The position numbers and the translations under genes are program-made. A stretch of DNA of 64,000 bases, taken from Ptiloglossa arizonensis. Lineage: Eukaryota > Arthropoda > Insecta > Hymenoptera > Colletidae. Where the stretch lies: assembly GCF_051014685.1 (NCBI RefSeq), contig NW_027479052.1, forward strand, positions 124,001 to 188,000. The letters are read 5' to 3'. Shown here one piece after another: positions 12,492-28,400 of the stretch. Within the stretch, counting starts at the first letter, position 1. The number at the start of each line of letters is the position of its first letter. The notes beneath the pieces were generated by a model that searched no databases, was not told the origin of the DNA, and saw only the letters and a list, made by a program, of their open reading frames with translations.

Positions 12492-15382
12492 CCTAGAACT
12501 TATGCGGTATAACGTATAGTGTATAACGTATAACGTATAACGTATAGTGTATAACGTATAACGTATAACGTATAGTGTATAACGTATAACGTATAACGTA
12601 TAACGTATAACTTTTAACGTATAACGTATAACGTATAACGTAATACGTATAACGTATAACGTATAACGTAGAACGTAGAACGTAGAACGTATAACGTATA
12701 ACGTATAACGTCTAACGTATAACGTATAACGTATAACGTATAACGTATAACGTATAACGTATAACGTATAACGTATAACGTATAACGTATAACGTATAAC
12801 GTATAACGTATAACGTATAACGTATAACGTAGAACGTAGAACGTATAACGTATAACGTATAACGTCTAACGTATAACGTATAACGTATAACGTATAACGT
12901 ATAACGTATAACATATAATATATAACGCATATCCTAGAACTTATGCCGTATAACGTATAGTGTGCAACGTATAACGTATAACGTATAACGTATAACGTAT
13001 AACGTATAACGTATAACGTATATCGTGTAACGTATAACGTGTAACGTATAACGTATAACGTATAACGTATAACGTATAACGTCTAACGTACAACGTATAA
13101 CGTATAACGTATAACGTATAACGTATAACGTATAACGTATAACGTATAACGTATAACGTATAACGTAAAACGTATAACGTATAACGTATAACGTATAACG
13201 TATAACATATAATGTATAACGCATATCCTAGAACTTATGCTGAATAACGTATAACGTATAACGTATAACGTATAACGTATAACGTGTAACGTATAACGTA
13301 TATCGTGTAACGTATAACGTGTAACGTATAACGTACAACGTATAACGTACAACGTATAACGTAGAACGTATAACGTATAACGTATAACGTATAACGTATA
13401 ACGTATAACGTATAACGTATAACGTATAACGTATAACGTATAACGTATAACGTATAACGTATAACGTATAACGTATAACGTATAACGTATAACGTATAAC
13501 GTATAACGTATAACGTATAACGTATAACGTATAACGTATAACGTATAACGTATAACGTATAACGTATAACGTATAACGTACAATGAGTAACGTATAACGT
13601 CTAACGTACAACGTATAACATATAACGTATAACGTATAACGTATAACGTATAACGTATAACGTATAACGTATAACGTACAACGAGTAACGTATAACGTCT
13701 AACGTATAACGTATAACGTATAACGTATAACGTATAACGTATAACGTATAACGTATAACGTATAACGTATAACGTGTAACGTATAACGTATATCGTGTAA
13801 CGTATAACGTGTAACGTATAACGTACAACGTATAACGTACAACGTATAACGTATAACGTATAACGTATAACGTATAACGTATAACGTATAACGTATAACG
13901 TATAACGAATAACGTATAACGTATAACGTATAACGTATAACGTATAACGTACAACGAGTAACGTATAACGTCTAACGTATAACGTATAACGTATAACGTA
14001 TAACGTATAACGTATAACGTATAACGTATATCGTGTAACGTATAACGTGTAACGTATAACGTATAACGTATAACGTATAACGTATAACGTCTAACGTACA
14101 ACGTATAACGTATAACGTATAACGTATAACGTATAACGTATAACGTATAACGTATAACGTATAACGTATAACGTAAAACGTATAACGTATAACGTATAAC
14201 GTATAACGTATAACATATAATGTATAACGCATATCCTAGAACTTATGCTGAATAACGTATAACGTATAACGTATAACGTATAACGTATAACGTGTAACGT
14301 ATAACGTATATCGTGTAACGTATAACGTGTAACGTATAACGTACAACGTATAACGTACAACGTATAACGTAGAACGTATAACGTATAACGTATAACGTAT
14401 AACGTATAACGTATAACGTATAACGTATAACGTATAACGTATAACGTATAACGTATAACGTATACCGTGTAACGTATAACGTGTAACGTATAACGTATAA
14501 CCTATAACGTATGACGTATAACGTATAACGTATAACGTATAACGTATAACGTATAACGTATAACGTATAACGTATAACGTATAACGTATAACGTATAACG
14601 TATAACGTATAACGTATAACGTATAACGTATAACGTATAACGTATAACGTATAACGTATAACGTATAACGTACAATGAGTAACGTATAACGTCTAACGTA
14701 CAACGTATAACGTATAACGTATAACGTATAACGTATAACGTATAACGTATAACGTATAACGTATAACGTATAACGTATAACGTATAACGTATAACGTATA
14801 ACGTATAACGTATAACGTATAACGTATAACGTATAACGTAATACGTATAACGTATAACGTATAACGTATAACGTATAACGTATAACGTATAACGTATAAC
14901 GTATAACGTATAACGTATAACGTATAACGTATAACGTATAACGTATAACGTATAACGTATAACGTACAACGAGTAACGTATAACGTCTAACGTATAACGT
15001 ATAACGTATAACGTATAACGTATAACGTATAACGTATAACGTATAACGTATAACGTATAACGTGTAACGTATAACGTATATCGTGTAACGTATAACGTGT
15101 AACGTATAACGTACAACGTATAACGTACAACGTATAACGTATAACGTATAACGTATAACGAATAACGTATAACGTATAACGTTTAACGTATAACGTGTAA
15201 CGGATAACGTATAACGTATACCGTGTAACGTATAACGTGTAACGTATAACGTATAACGTATAACGTATATGGTATAACGTATAACGTATAACGCATAACG
15301 TATAACGTATAACGTATAACGGATACCGTGTAACGTATAACGTATAACGTATAACGTATAACATATAATATATAAAGCATAT
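12492..15382. repeat. Mosaic satellite stretch with 1,008-bp tandem duplication
   Basis: Anchors: 12492 C (with CGCAAAT for CGCATAT), 12933 B, 13227 A, 14235 A. Anchors are sparse here: 1,008 bp separate 13227 from 14235 and 1,148 bp separate 14235 from 15383. The stretch around 13.0-13.6 kb repeats about 1,008 bp later, shown by CGTAAAA at 13164-13170 and 14172-14178 and by the matching A anchors. Clusters of CGTACAA, CGAGTAA (or TGAGTAA) and CGTCTAA recur. It joins zone 1 to zone 2 and holds no gene. Confidence 0.85.
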
Positions 15383-18013
15383 CCTAGAACTTATGCCGTA
15401 TAACGTATAGTGTGCAACGTATAACGTATAACGTATAACGTATATCGTGTAACGTATAACGTGTAACGTATAACGTATAACGTATAACGTATAACGTATA
15501 ACGTATAACGTATAACGTATAACGTATAACGTATAACGTATAACGTATAACGTATAACGTATAACGTATAACGTAGAACGTAGAACGTATAACGTATAAC
15601 GTATAACGTCTAACGTATAACGTATAACGTATAACGTATAACGTATAACGTATAACATATAATATATAACGCATATCCTAGAACTTATGCCGTATAACGT
15701 ATAGTGTGCAACGTATAACGTATAACGTATAACGTATAACGTATAACGTATAACGTATAACGTATAACGTATAACGTATATCGTGTAACGTATAACGTGT
15801 AACGTATAACGTATAACGTATAACGTATAACGTATAACGTCTAACGTACAACGTATAACGTATAACGTATAACGTATAACGTATAACGTATAACGTATAA
15901 CGTATAACGTATAACGTATAACGTATAACGTATAACGTATAACGTATAACGTATAACGTATAACGTATAACGTATAACGTATAACGTATAACGTATAACG
16001 TATAACGTATAACGTATAACGTATAACGTATAACGTATAACGTATAACGTATAACGTATAACGTATAACGTATAACGTATAACGTATAACGTATAACGTA
16101 TAACATATAATGTATAACGCATATCCTAGAACTTATGCTGAATAACGTATAACGTATAACGTATAACGTATAACGTATAACGTGTAACGTATAACGTATA
16201 TCGTGTAACGTATAACGTGTAACGTATAAAGTACAACGTATAACGTACAACGTATAACGTATAACGTATAACGTATAACGTATAACGTATAACGTATAAC
16301 GTATAACGTATAACGTATAACGTATAACGTATACCGTGTAACGTATAACGTGTAACGTATAACGTATAACCTATAACGTATAACGTATAACGTATAACGT
16401 ATAACGTATAACGTATAACGTATAACGTATAACGTATAACGTATAACGTATAACGTATAACGTATAACGTATAACGTATAACGTATAACGTGTAACGTAG
16501 AACGTATAACGTATAACGTATAACGTCTAACGTATAACGTATAACGTATAACGTATAACGTATAACGTATAACATATAATATATAACGCATATCCTAGAA
16601 CTTATGCCGTATAACGTATAGTGTGCAACGTATAACGTATAACGTATAACGTATAACGTATAACGTATAACGTATAACGTATATCGTGTAACGTATAACG
16701 TGTAACGTATAACGTATAACGTATAACGTATAACGTATAACGTCTAACGTACAACGTATAACGTATAACGTATAACGTATAACGTATAACGTATAACGTA
16801 TAACGTATAACGTATAACGTATAACGTATAACGTATACGTATAACGTATAACATATAATGTATAACGCATATCCTAGAACTTATGCTGAATAACGTATAA
16901 CGTATAGCGTATAACGTATAACGTATAACGTATAACGTATAACGTATAACGTATAACGTATAACGTATAACGTATAACGTATAACGTATGACGTATAACG
17001 TATATCGTATAACGTATAACGTATAACATATAATATATAACGCATATCCTAGAACTTATGCGGTATAACGTATAGTGTATAACGTATAACGTATAACGTA
17101 TAATGTATAACGTATAACGTATAACGTATAGTGTATAACGTATAACGTATAACGTATAACGTATAACTTTTAACGTATAACGTATAACGTATAACGTAAT
17201 ACGTATAACGTATGACGTATAACGTATAACGTATAACGTATAACGTATAACGTATAACGTATAACGTATAACGTATAACGTATAACGTGTAACGTGTAAC
17301 GTATAACGTATAACGTATAACGTATAACGTATAACGTATAACGTATAACGTATAACGTATAACGTATAACGTATAACGTATAACGGATAACGTATAACGT
17401 ATACCGTGTAACGTATAACGTATAACGTATAACGTATAACGTATAACGTATAACGTATAACGTATAACGTATAACGTATAACGAATAACGTATAACGTAT
17501 AACGTGTAACGTATAACGTGTAACGGATAACGTATAACGTATACCGTGTAACGTATAACGTGTAACGTATAACGTATAACGTATAACGTATATGGTATAA
17601 CGTATAACGTATAACGCATAACGTATAACGTATAACGTATAACGGATAACGTATAACGTATACCGTGTAACGTATAACGTATAACGTATAACGTATAACA
17701 TATAATATATAAAGCATATCCTAGAACTTATGCCGTATAACGTATAGTGTGCAACGTATAACGTATAACGTATAACGTATATCGTGTAACGTATAACGTA
17801 TAACGTATAACGTATAACGTATAACGTATAACGTATAACGTATAACGTATAACGTATAACGTATAACGTATAACGTATAACGTATAACGTATAACGTATA
17901 ACGTATAACGTAGAACGTAGAACGTATAACGTATAACGTATAACGTCTAACGTATAACGTATAACGTATAACGTATAACGTATAACGTATAACATATAAT
18001 GTATAACGCATAT
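15383..18013. repeat. Partial higher-order unit preceding zone 2
   Basis: Anchors: 15383 B, 15677 B, 16125 A, 16594 B, 16873 A, 17048 C, 17720 B. This order and spacing match 22203, 22483, 22931, 23407, 23686, 23861, 24526 (offset 6,806-6,820 bp) and again 29666, 29946, 30408, 30884, 31163, 31338, 32003. The block is therefore the first of three copies of the right-hand part of the zone 2 unit. A run of canonical units fills about 15.85-16.10 kb. Confidence 0.86.
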
Positions 18014-21000
18014 CCTAGAACTTATGCCGTATAACGTATAGTGTGCAACGTATAACGTATAACGTATAACGTATACCGTATAACGTATAACGTATAACGT
18101 ATAACGTATAACGTATAACGTATAACGTATAACGTATAACGTATACGTATAACGTATAACATATAATGTATAACGCATATCCTAGAACTTATGCTGAATA
18201 ACGTATAACGTATAGCGTATAACGTATAACGTATAACGTATAACGTATAACGTATAACGTATAACGTATAACGTATAACGTATAACGTATTATGTATAAC
18301 GTATAACGTATATCGTATAACGTATAACGTATAACATATAATATATAACGCATATCCTAGAACTTATGCGGTATAACGTATAGTGTATAACGTATAACGT
18401 ATAACGTATAGTGTATAACGTATAACGTATAACGTATAGTGTATAACGTATAACGTATAACGTATAACGTATAACTTTTAACGTATAACGTATAACGTAT
18501 AACGTAATACGTATAACGTATGACGTATAACGTATAACGTATAACGTATAACGTATAACGTATAACGTATAACGTGTAACGTATAACGTATAACGTATAA
18601 CGTATAACGTATGACGTATAACGTATATCGTATAACGTATAACGTATAACATATAATATATAACGCATATCCTAGAACTTATGCGGTATAACGTATAGTG
18701 TATAACGTATAACGTATAACGTATAGTGTATAACGTATAACGTATAACGTATAGTGTATAACGTATAACGTATAACGTATAACGTATAACTTTTAACGTA
18801 TAACGTATAACGTATAACGTATAACGTATACGTATAACGTATAACATATAATGTATAACGCATATCCTAGAACTTATGCTGAATAACGTATAACGTATAG
18901 CGTATAACGTATAACGTATAACGTATAACGTATAACGTATAACGTATAACGTATAACGTATAACGTATAACGTATAACGTATGACGTATAACGTATATCG
19001 TATAACGTATAACGTATAACATATAATATATAACGCATATCCTAGAACTTATGCGGTATAACGTATAGTGTATAACGTATAACGTATAACGTATAGTGTA
19101 TAACGTATAACGTATAACGTATAGTGTATAACGTATAACGTATAACGTATAACGTATAACTTTTAACGTATAACGTATAACGTATAACGTAATACGTATA
19201 ACGTATGACGTATAACGTATAACGTATAACGTATAACGTATAACGTATAACGTATAACGTATAACGTATAACGTGTAACGTGTAACGTATAACGTATAAC
19301 GTATAACGTATAACGTATAACGTATAACGTATAACGTATAACGTATAACGTATAACGTATAACGTATAACGGATAACGTATAACGTATACCGTGTAACGT
19401 ATAACGTATAACGTATAACGTATAACGTATAACGTATAACGTATAACGTATAACGTATAACGTATAACGAATAACGTATAACGTATAACGTGTAACGTAT
19501 AACGTGTAACGGATAACGTATAACGTATACCGTGTAACGTATAACGTGTAACGTATAACGTATAACGTATAACGTATATGGTATAACGTATAACGTATAA
19601 CGCATAACGTATAACGTATAACGTATAACGGATAACGTATAACGTATACCGTGTAACGTATAACGTATAACGTATAACGTATAACATATAATATATAAAG
19701 CATATCCTAGAACTTATGCCGTATAACGTATAGTGTGCAACGTATAACGTATAACGTATAACGTATATCGTGTAACGTATAACGTGTAACGTATAACGTA
19801 TAACGTATAACGTATAACGTATAACGTATAACGTATAACGTATAACGTATAACGTATAACGTATAACGTATAACGTATAACGTATAACGTAGAACGTAGA
19901 ACGTATAACGTATAACGTATAACGTCTAACGTATAACGTATAACGTATAACGTATAACGTATAACGTATAACATATAATGTATAACGCATATCCTAGAAC
20001 TTATGCCGTATAACGTATAGTGTGCAACGTATAACGTATAACGTATAACGTATACCGTATAACGTATAACGTATAACGTATAACGTATAACGTATAACGT
20101 ATAACGTATAACGTATAACGTATACGTATAACGTATAACATATAATGTATAACGCATATCCTAGAACTTATGCTGAATAACGTATAACGTATAACGTATA
20201 ACGTATAACGTATAACGTATAACGTATAACGTATAACGTGTAACGTATAACGTATAACGTATAGCGTATAACGTATATCGCATAACGTATAACGTATAAC
20301 GTATCACGTATAAAGGATAACGTGTAACGTATATCGTATATCGTATACCGTATAACGTACAACGAGTGACGTATAACGCATAACGTATAACGTGTAACGT
20401 ATAAAGTATAGCGTATAACGTATAACGTATAAGGTATAACGTATAACGTATAACGTATAACGTATAACGTATAATGTATAACGCATATCCTAGAACTTAT
20501 GCTGAATAACGTATAACGTATAACGTATAACGTATAACGTATAACGTATAACGTATAACGTATAACGTATAACGTATAACGGATAACGTATAACGTATAC
20601 CGTGTAACGTATAACGTATAACGTATAACGTATAACGTATAACGTATAACGTATAACGTATAACGTATAACGTATAACGTATAACGAATAACGTATAACG
20701 TATAACGTGTAACGTATAACGTGTAACGGATAACGTATAACGTATACCGTGTAACGTATAACGTGTAACGTATAACGTATAACGTATAACGTATATGGTA
20801 TAACGTATAACGTATAACGCATAACGTATAACGTATAACGTATAACGGATAACGTATAACGTATACCGTGTAACGTATAACGTATAACGTATAACGTATA
20901 ACATATAATATATAAAGCATATCCTAGAACTTATGCCGTATAACGTATAGTGTGCAACGTATAACGTATAACGTATAACGTATATCGTGTAACGTATAAC

Positions 21001-24000
21001 GTGTAACGTATAACGTATAACGTATAACGTATAACGTATAACGTATAACGTATAACGTATAACGTATAACGTATAACGTATAACGTATAACGTATAACGT
21101 ATAACGTATAACGTAGAACGTAGAACGTATAACGTATAACGTATAACGTCTAACGTATAACGTATAACGTATAACGTATAACGTATAACGTATAACATAT
21201 AATGTATAACGCATATCCTAGAACTTATGCCGTATAACGTATAGTGTGCAACGTATAACGTATAACGTATAACGTATACCGTATAACGTATAACGTATAA
21301 CGTATAACGTATAACGTATAACGTATAACGTATAACGTATAACGTATAACGTATACGTATAACGTATAACATATAATGTATAACGCATATCCTAGAACTT
21401 ATGCTGAATAACGTATAACGTATAGCGTATAACGTATAACGTATAACGTATAACGTATAACGTATAACGTATAACGTATAACGTATAACGTATAACGTAT
21501 TATGTATAACGTATAACGTATATCGTATAACGTATAACGTATAACATATAATATATAACGCATATCCTAGAACTTATGCGGTATAACGTATAGTGTATAA
21601 CGTATAACGTATAACATATAATATATAACGCATATCCTAGAACTTATGCGGTATAACGTATAGTGTATAACGTATAACGTATAACGTATAGTGTATAACG
21701 TATAACGTATAACGTATAGTGTATAACGTATAACGTATAACGTATAACGTATAACTTTTAACGTATAACGTATAACGTATAACGTAATACGTATAACGTA
21801 TGACGTATAACGTATAACGTATAACGTATAACGTATAACGTATAACGTATAACGTATAACGTATAACGTATAACGTATAACGTATAACGTATAACGTATA
21901 ACGTATAACGTATAACGTACAACGAGTAACGTATAACGTCTAACGTATAACGTATAACGTATAACGTATAACGTATAACGTATAACGTATAACGTATAAC
22001 GTTTAACGTATAACGTGTAACGGATAACGTATAACGTATACCGTGTAACGTATAACGTGTAACGTATAACGTATAACGTATAACGTATATGGTATAACGT
22101 ATAACGTATAACGCATAACGTATAACGTATAACGTATAACGGATACCGTGTAACGTATAACGTATAACGTATAACGTATAACATATAATATATAAAGCAT
22201 ATCCTAGAACTTATGCCGTATAACGTATAGTGTGCAACGTATAACGTATAACGTATGACGTATATCGTGTAACGTATAACGTGTAACGTATAACGTATAA
22301 CGTATAACGTATAACGTATAACGTATAACGTATAACGTATAACGTATAACGTATAACGTATAACGTATAACGTATAACGTAGAACGTAGAACGTATAACG
22401 TATAACGTATAACGTCTAACGTATAACGTATAACGTATAACGTATAACGTATAACGTATAACATATAATATATAACGCATATCCTAGAACTTATGCCGTA
22501 TAACGTATAGTGTGCAACGTATAACGTATAACGTATAACGTATAACGTATAACGTATAACGTATAACGTATAACGTATAACGTATATCGTGTAACGTATA
22601 ACGTGTAACGTATAACGTATAACGTATAACGTATAACGTATAACGTCTAACGTACAACGTATAACGTATAACGTATAACGTATAACGTATAACGTATAAC
22701 GTATAACGTATAACGTATAACGTATAACGTATAACGTATAACGTATAACGTATAACGTATAACGTATAACGTATAACGTATAACGTATAACGTATAACGT
22801 ATAACGTATAACGTATAACGTATAACGTATAACGTATAACGTATAACGTATAACGTATAACGTATAACGTATAACGTATAACGTATAACGTATAACGTAT
22901 AACGTATAACATATAATGTATAACGCATATCCTAGAACTTATGCTGAATAACGTATAACGTATAACGTATAACGTATAACGTATAACGTGTAACGTATAA
23001 CGTATATCGTGTAACGTATAACGTGTAACGTATAAAGTACAACGTATAACGTACAACGTATAACGTATAACGTATAACGTATAACGTATAACGTATAACG
23101 TATAACGTATAACGTATAACGTATAACGTATAACGTATAACGTATACCGTGTAACGTATAACGTGTAACGTATAACGTATAACCTATAACGTATAACGTA
23201 TAACGTATAACGTATAACGTATAACGTATAACGTATAACGTATAACGTATAACGTATAACGTATAACGTATAACGTATAACGTATAACGTATAACGTATA
23301 ACGTGTAACGTAGAACGTATAACGTATAACGTATAACGTCTAACGTATAACGTATAACGTATAACGTATAACGTATAACGTATAACATATAATATATAAC
23401 GCATATCCTAGAACTTATGCCGTATAACGTATAGTGTGCAACGTATAACGTATAACGTATAACGTATAACGTATAACGTATAACGTATAACGTATATCGT
23501 GTAACGTATAACGTGTAACGTATAACGTATAACGTATAACGTATAACGTATAACGTCTAACGTACAACGTATAACGTATAACGTATAACGTATAACGTAT
23601 AACGTATAACGTATAACGTATAACGTATAACGTATAACGTATAACGTATACGTATAACGTATAACATATAATGTATAACGCATATCCTAGAACTTATGCT
23701 GAATAACGTATAACGTATAGCGTATAACGTATAACGTATAACGTATAACGTATAACGTATAACGTATAACGTATAACGTATAACGTATAACGTATAACGT
23801 ATGACGTATAACGTATATCGTATAACGTATAACGTATAACATATAATATATAACGCATATCCTAGAACTTATGCGGTATAACGTATAGTGTATAACGTAT
23901 AACGTATAACGTATAGTGTATAACGTATAACGTATAACGTATAGTGTATAACGTATAACGTATAACGTATAACGTATAACTTTTAACGTATAACGTATAA

Positions 24001-25476
24001 CGTATAACGTAATACGTATAACGTATGACGTATAACGTATAACGTATAACGTATAACGTATAACGTATAACGTATAACGTATAACGTATAACGTGTAACG
24101 TGTAACGTATAACGTATAACGTATAACGTATAACGTATAACGTATAACGTATAACGTATAACGTATAACGTATAACGTATAACGTATAACGGATAACGTA
24201 TAACGTATACCGTGTAACGTATAACGTATAACGTATAACGTATAACGTATAACGTATAACGTATAACGTATAACGTATAACGTATAACAAATAACGTATA
24301 ACGTATAACGTGTAACGTATAACGTGTAACGGATAACGTATAACGTATACCGTGTAACGTATAACGTGTAACGTATAACGTATAACGTATAACGTATATG
24401 GTATAACGTATAACGTATAACGCATAACGTATAACGTATAACGTATAACGGATAACGTATAACGTATACCGTGTAACGTATAACGTATAACGTATAACGT
24501 ATAACATATAATATATAAAGCATATCCTAGAACTTATGCCGTATAACGTATAGTGTGCAACGTATAACGTATAACGTATAACGTATATCGTGTAACGTAT
24601 AACGTGTAACGTATAACGTATAACGTATAACGTATAACGTATAACGTATAACGTATAACGTATAACGTATAACGTATAACGTATAACGTATAACGTATAA
24701 CGTATAACGTATAACGTAGAACGTAGAACGTATAACGTATAACGTATAACGTCTAACGTATAACGTATAACGTATAACGTATAACGTATAACGTATAACA
24801 TATAATGTATAACGCATATCCTAGAACTTATGCCGTATAACGTATAGTGTGCAACGTATAACGTATAACGTATAACGTATACCGTATAACGTATAACGTA
24901 TAACGTATAACGTATAACGTATAACGTATAACGTATAACGTATAACGTATACGTATAACGTATAACATATAATGTATAACGCATATCCTAGAACTTATGC
25001 TGAATAACGTATAACGTATAGCGTATAACGTATAACGTATAACGTATAACGTATAACGTATAACGTATAACGTATAACGTATAACGTATAACGTATTATG
25101 TATAACGTATAACGTATATCGTATAACGTATAACGTATAACATATAATATATAACGCATATCCTAGAACTTATGCGGTATAACGTATAGTGTATAACGTA
25201 TAACGTATAACGTATAGTGTATAACGTATAACGTATAACGTATAGTGTATAACGTATAACGTATAACGTATAACGTATAACTTTTAACGTATAACGTATA
25301 ACGTATAACGTAATACGTATAACGTATGACGTATAACGTATAACGTATAACGTATAACGTATAACGTATAACGTATAACGTGTAACGTATAACGTATAAC
25401 GTATAACGTATAACGTATGACGTATAACGTATATCGTATAACGTATAACGTATAACATATAATGTATAACGCATAT
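18014..25476. repeat. Higher-order repeat zone 2, first copy (7,463 bp)
   Basis: Anchors: 18014 B, 18181 A, 18356 C, 18671 C, 18866 A, 19041 C, 19706 B, 19993 B, 20160 A, 20489 A, 20923 B, 21217 B, 21391 A, 21566 C, 21636 C, 22203 B, 22483 B, 22931 A, 23407 B, 23686 A, 23861 C, 24526 B, 24820 B, 24987 A, 25162 C. All 25 recur in the next copy. The first 17 have a constant offset of 7,463 bp and the last eight 7,477 bp. One of the few differences seen is CGTATGA at 22252-22258 against CGTATAA at 29715-29721. The first 154-bp cassette of the window lies at 20258-20411. Confidence 0.93.
20258..20411. repeat. 154-bp cassette, copy 1
   Basis: Twenty-two heptamers, over half of them non-canonical, in fixed order. 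Marker units are CGTATAG (1), CGTATAT (3), CGCATAA (4), CGTATCA (7), AGGATAA (9), CGTGTAA (10), CGTATAT (11, 12), CGTATAC (13), CGTACAA (15), CGAGTGA (16), CGCATAA (18), CGTGTAA (20) and AGTATAG (22). It is the most diverged block of the array and easy to recognise. Here and in copy 2 the last unit is AGTATAG; in other short-form copies it is AGTATAA. Confidence 0.92.
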
Positions 25477-28400
25477 CCTAGAACTTATGCCGTATAACGT
25501 ATAGTGTGCAACGTATAACGTATAACGTATAACGTATACCGTATAACGTATAACGTATAACGTATAACGTATAACGTATAACGTATAACGTATAACGTAT
25601 AACGTATACGTATAACGTATAACATATAATGTATAACGCATATCCTAGAACTTATGCTGAATAACGTATAACGTATAGCGTATAACGTATAACGTATAAC
25701 GTATAACGTATAACGTATAACGTATAACGTATAACGTATAACGTATAACGTATTATGTATAACGTATAACGTATATCGTATAACGTATAACGTATAACAT
25801 ATAATATATAACGCATATCCTAGAACTTATGCGGTATAACGTATAGTGTATAACGTATAACGTATAACGTATAGTGTATAACGTATAACGTATAACGTAT
25901 AGTGTATAACGTATAACGTATAACGTATAACGTATAACTTTTAACGTATAACGTATAACGTATAACGTAATACGTATAACGTATGACGTATAACGTATAA
26001 CGTATAACGTATAACGTATAACGTATAACGTATAACGTGTAACGTATAACGTATAACGTATAACGTATAACGTATGACGTATAACGTATATCGTATAACG
26101 TATAACGTATAACATATAATATATAACGCATATCCTAGAACTTATGCGGTATAACGTATAGTGTATAACGTATAACGTATAACGTATAGTGTATAACGTA
26201 TAACGTATAACGTATAGTGTATAACGTATAACGTATAACGTATAACGTATAACTTTTAACGTATAACGTATAACGTATAACGTATAACGTATACGTATAA
26301 CGTATAACATATAATGTATAACGCATATCCTAGAACTTATGCTGAATAACGTATAACGTATAGCGTATAACGTATAACGTATAACGTATAACGTATAACG
26401 TATAACGTATAACGTATAACGTATAACGTATAACGTATAACGTATGACGTATAACGTATATCGTATAACGTATAACGTATAACATATAATATATAACGCA
26501 TATCCTAGAACTTATGCGGTATAACGTATAGTGTATAACGTATAACGTATAACGTATAGTGTATAACGTATAACGTATAACGTATAGTGTATAACGTATA
26601 ACGTATAACGTATAACGTATAACTTTTAACGTATAACGTATAACGTATAACGTAATACGTATAACGTATGACGTATAACGTATAACGTATAACGTATAAC
26701 GTATAACGTATAACGTATAACGTATAACGTATAACGTGTAACGTGTAACGTATAACGTATAACGTATAACGTATAACGTATAACGTATAACGTATAACGT
26801 ATAACGTATAACGTATAACGTATAACGTATAACGGATAACGTATAACGTATACCGTGTAACGTATAACGTATAACGTATAACGTATAACGTATAACGTAT
26901 AACGTATAACGTATAACGTATAACGTATAACGAATAACGTATAACGTATAACGTGTAACGTATAACGTGTAACGGATAACGTATAACGTATACCGTGTAA
27001 CGTATAACGTGTAACGTATAACGTATAACGTATAACGTATATGGTATAACGTATAACGTATAACGCATAACGTATAACGTATAACGTATAACGGATAACG
27101 TATAACGTATACCGTGTAACGTATAACGTATAACGTATAACGTATAACATATAATATATAAAGCATATCCTAGAACTTATGCCGTATAACGTATAGTGTG
27201 CAACGTATAACGTATAACGTATAACGTATATCGTGTAACGTATAACGTGTAACGTATAACGTATAACGTATAACGTATAACGTATAACGTATAACGTATA
27301 ACGTATAACGTATAACGTATAACGTATAACGTATAACGTATAACGTATAACGTAGAACGTAGAACGTATAACGTATAACGTATAACGTCTAACGTATAAC
27401 GTATAACGTATAACGTATAACGTATAACGTATAACATATAATGTATAACGCATATCCTAGAACTTATGCCGTATAACGTATAGTGTGCAACGTATAACGT
27501 ATAACGTATAACGTATACCGTATAACGTATAACGTATAACGTATAACGTATAACGTATAACGTATAACGTATAACGTATAACGTATACGTATAACGTATA
27601 ACATATAATGTATAACGCATATCCTAGAACTTATGCTGAATAACGTATAACGTATAACGTATAACGTATAACGTATAACGTATAACGTATAACGTATAAC
27701 GTGTAACGTATAACGTATAACGTATAGCGTATAACGTATATCGCATAACGTATAACGTATAACGTATCACGTATAAAGGATAACGTGTAACGTATATCGT
27801 ATATCGTATACCGTATAACGTACAACGAGTGACGTATAACGCATAACGTATAACGTGTAACGTATAAAGTATAGCGTATAACGTATAACGTATAAGGTAT
27901 AACGTATAACGTATAACGTATAACGTATAACGTATAATGTATAACGCATATCCTAGAACTTATGCTGAATAACGTATAACGTATAACGTATAACGTATAA
28001 CGTATAACGTATAACGTATAACGTATAACGTATAACGTATAACGGATAACGTATAACGTATACCGTGTAACGTATAACGTATAACGTATAACGTATAACG
28101 TATAACGTATAACGTATAACGTATAACGTATAACGTATAACGTATAACGAATAACGTATAACGTATAACGTGTAACGTATAACGTGTAACGGATAACGTA
28201 TAACGTATACCGTGTAACGTATAACGTGTAACGTATAACGTATAACGTATAACGTATATGGTATAACGTATAACGTATAACGCATAACGTATAACGTATA
28301 ACGTATAACGGATAACGTATAACGTATACCGTGTAACGTATAACGTATAACGTATAACGTATAACATATAATATATAAAGCATATCCTAGAACTTATGCC

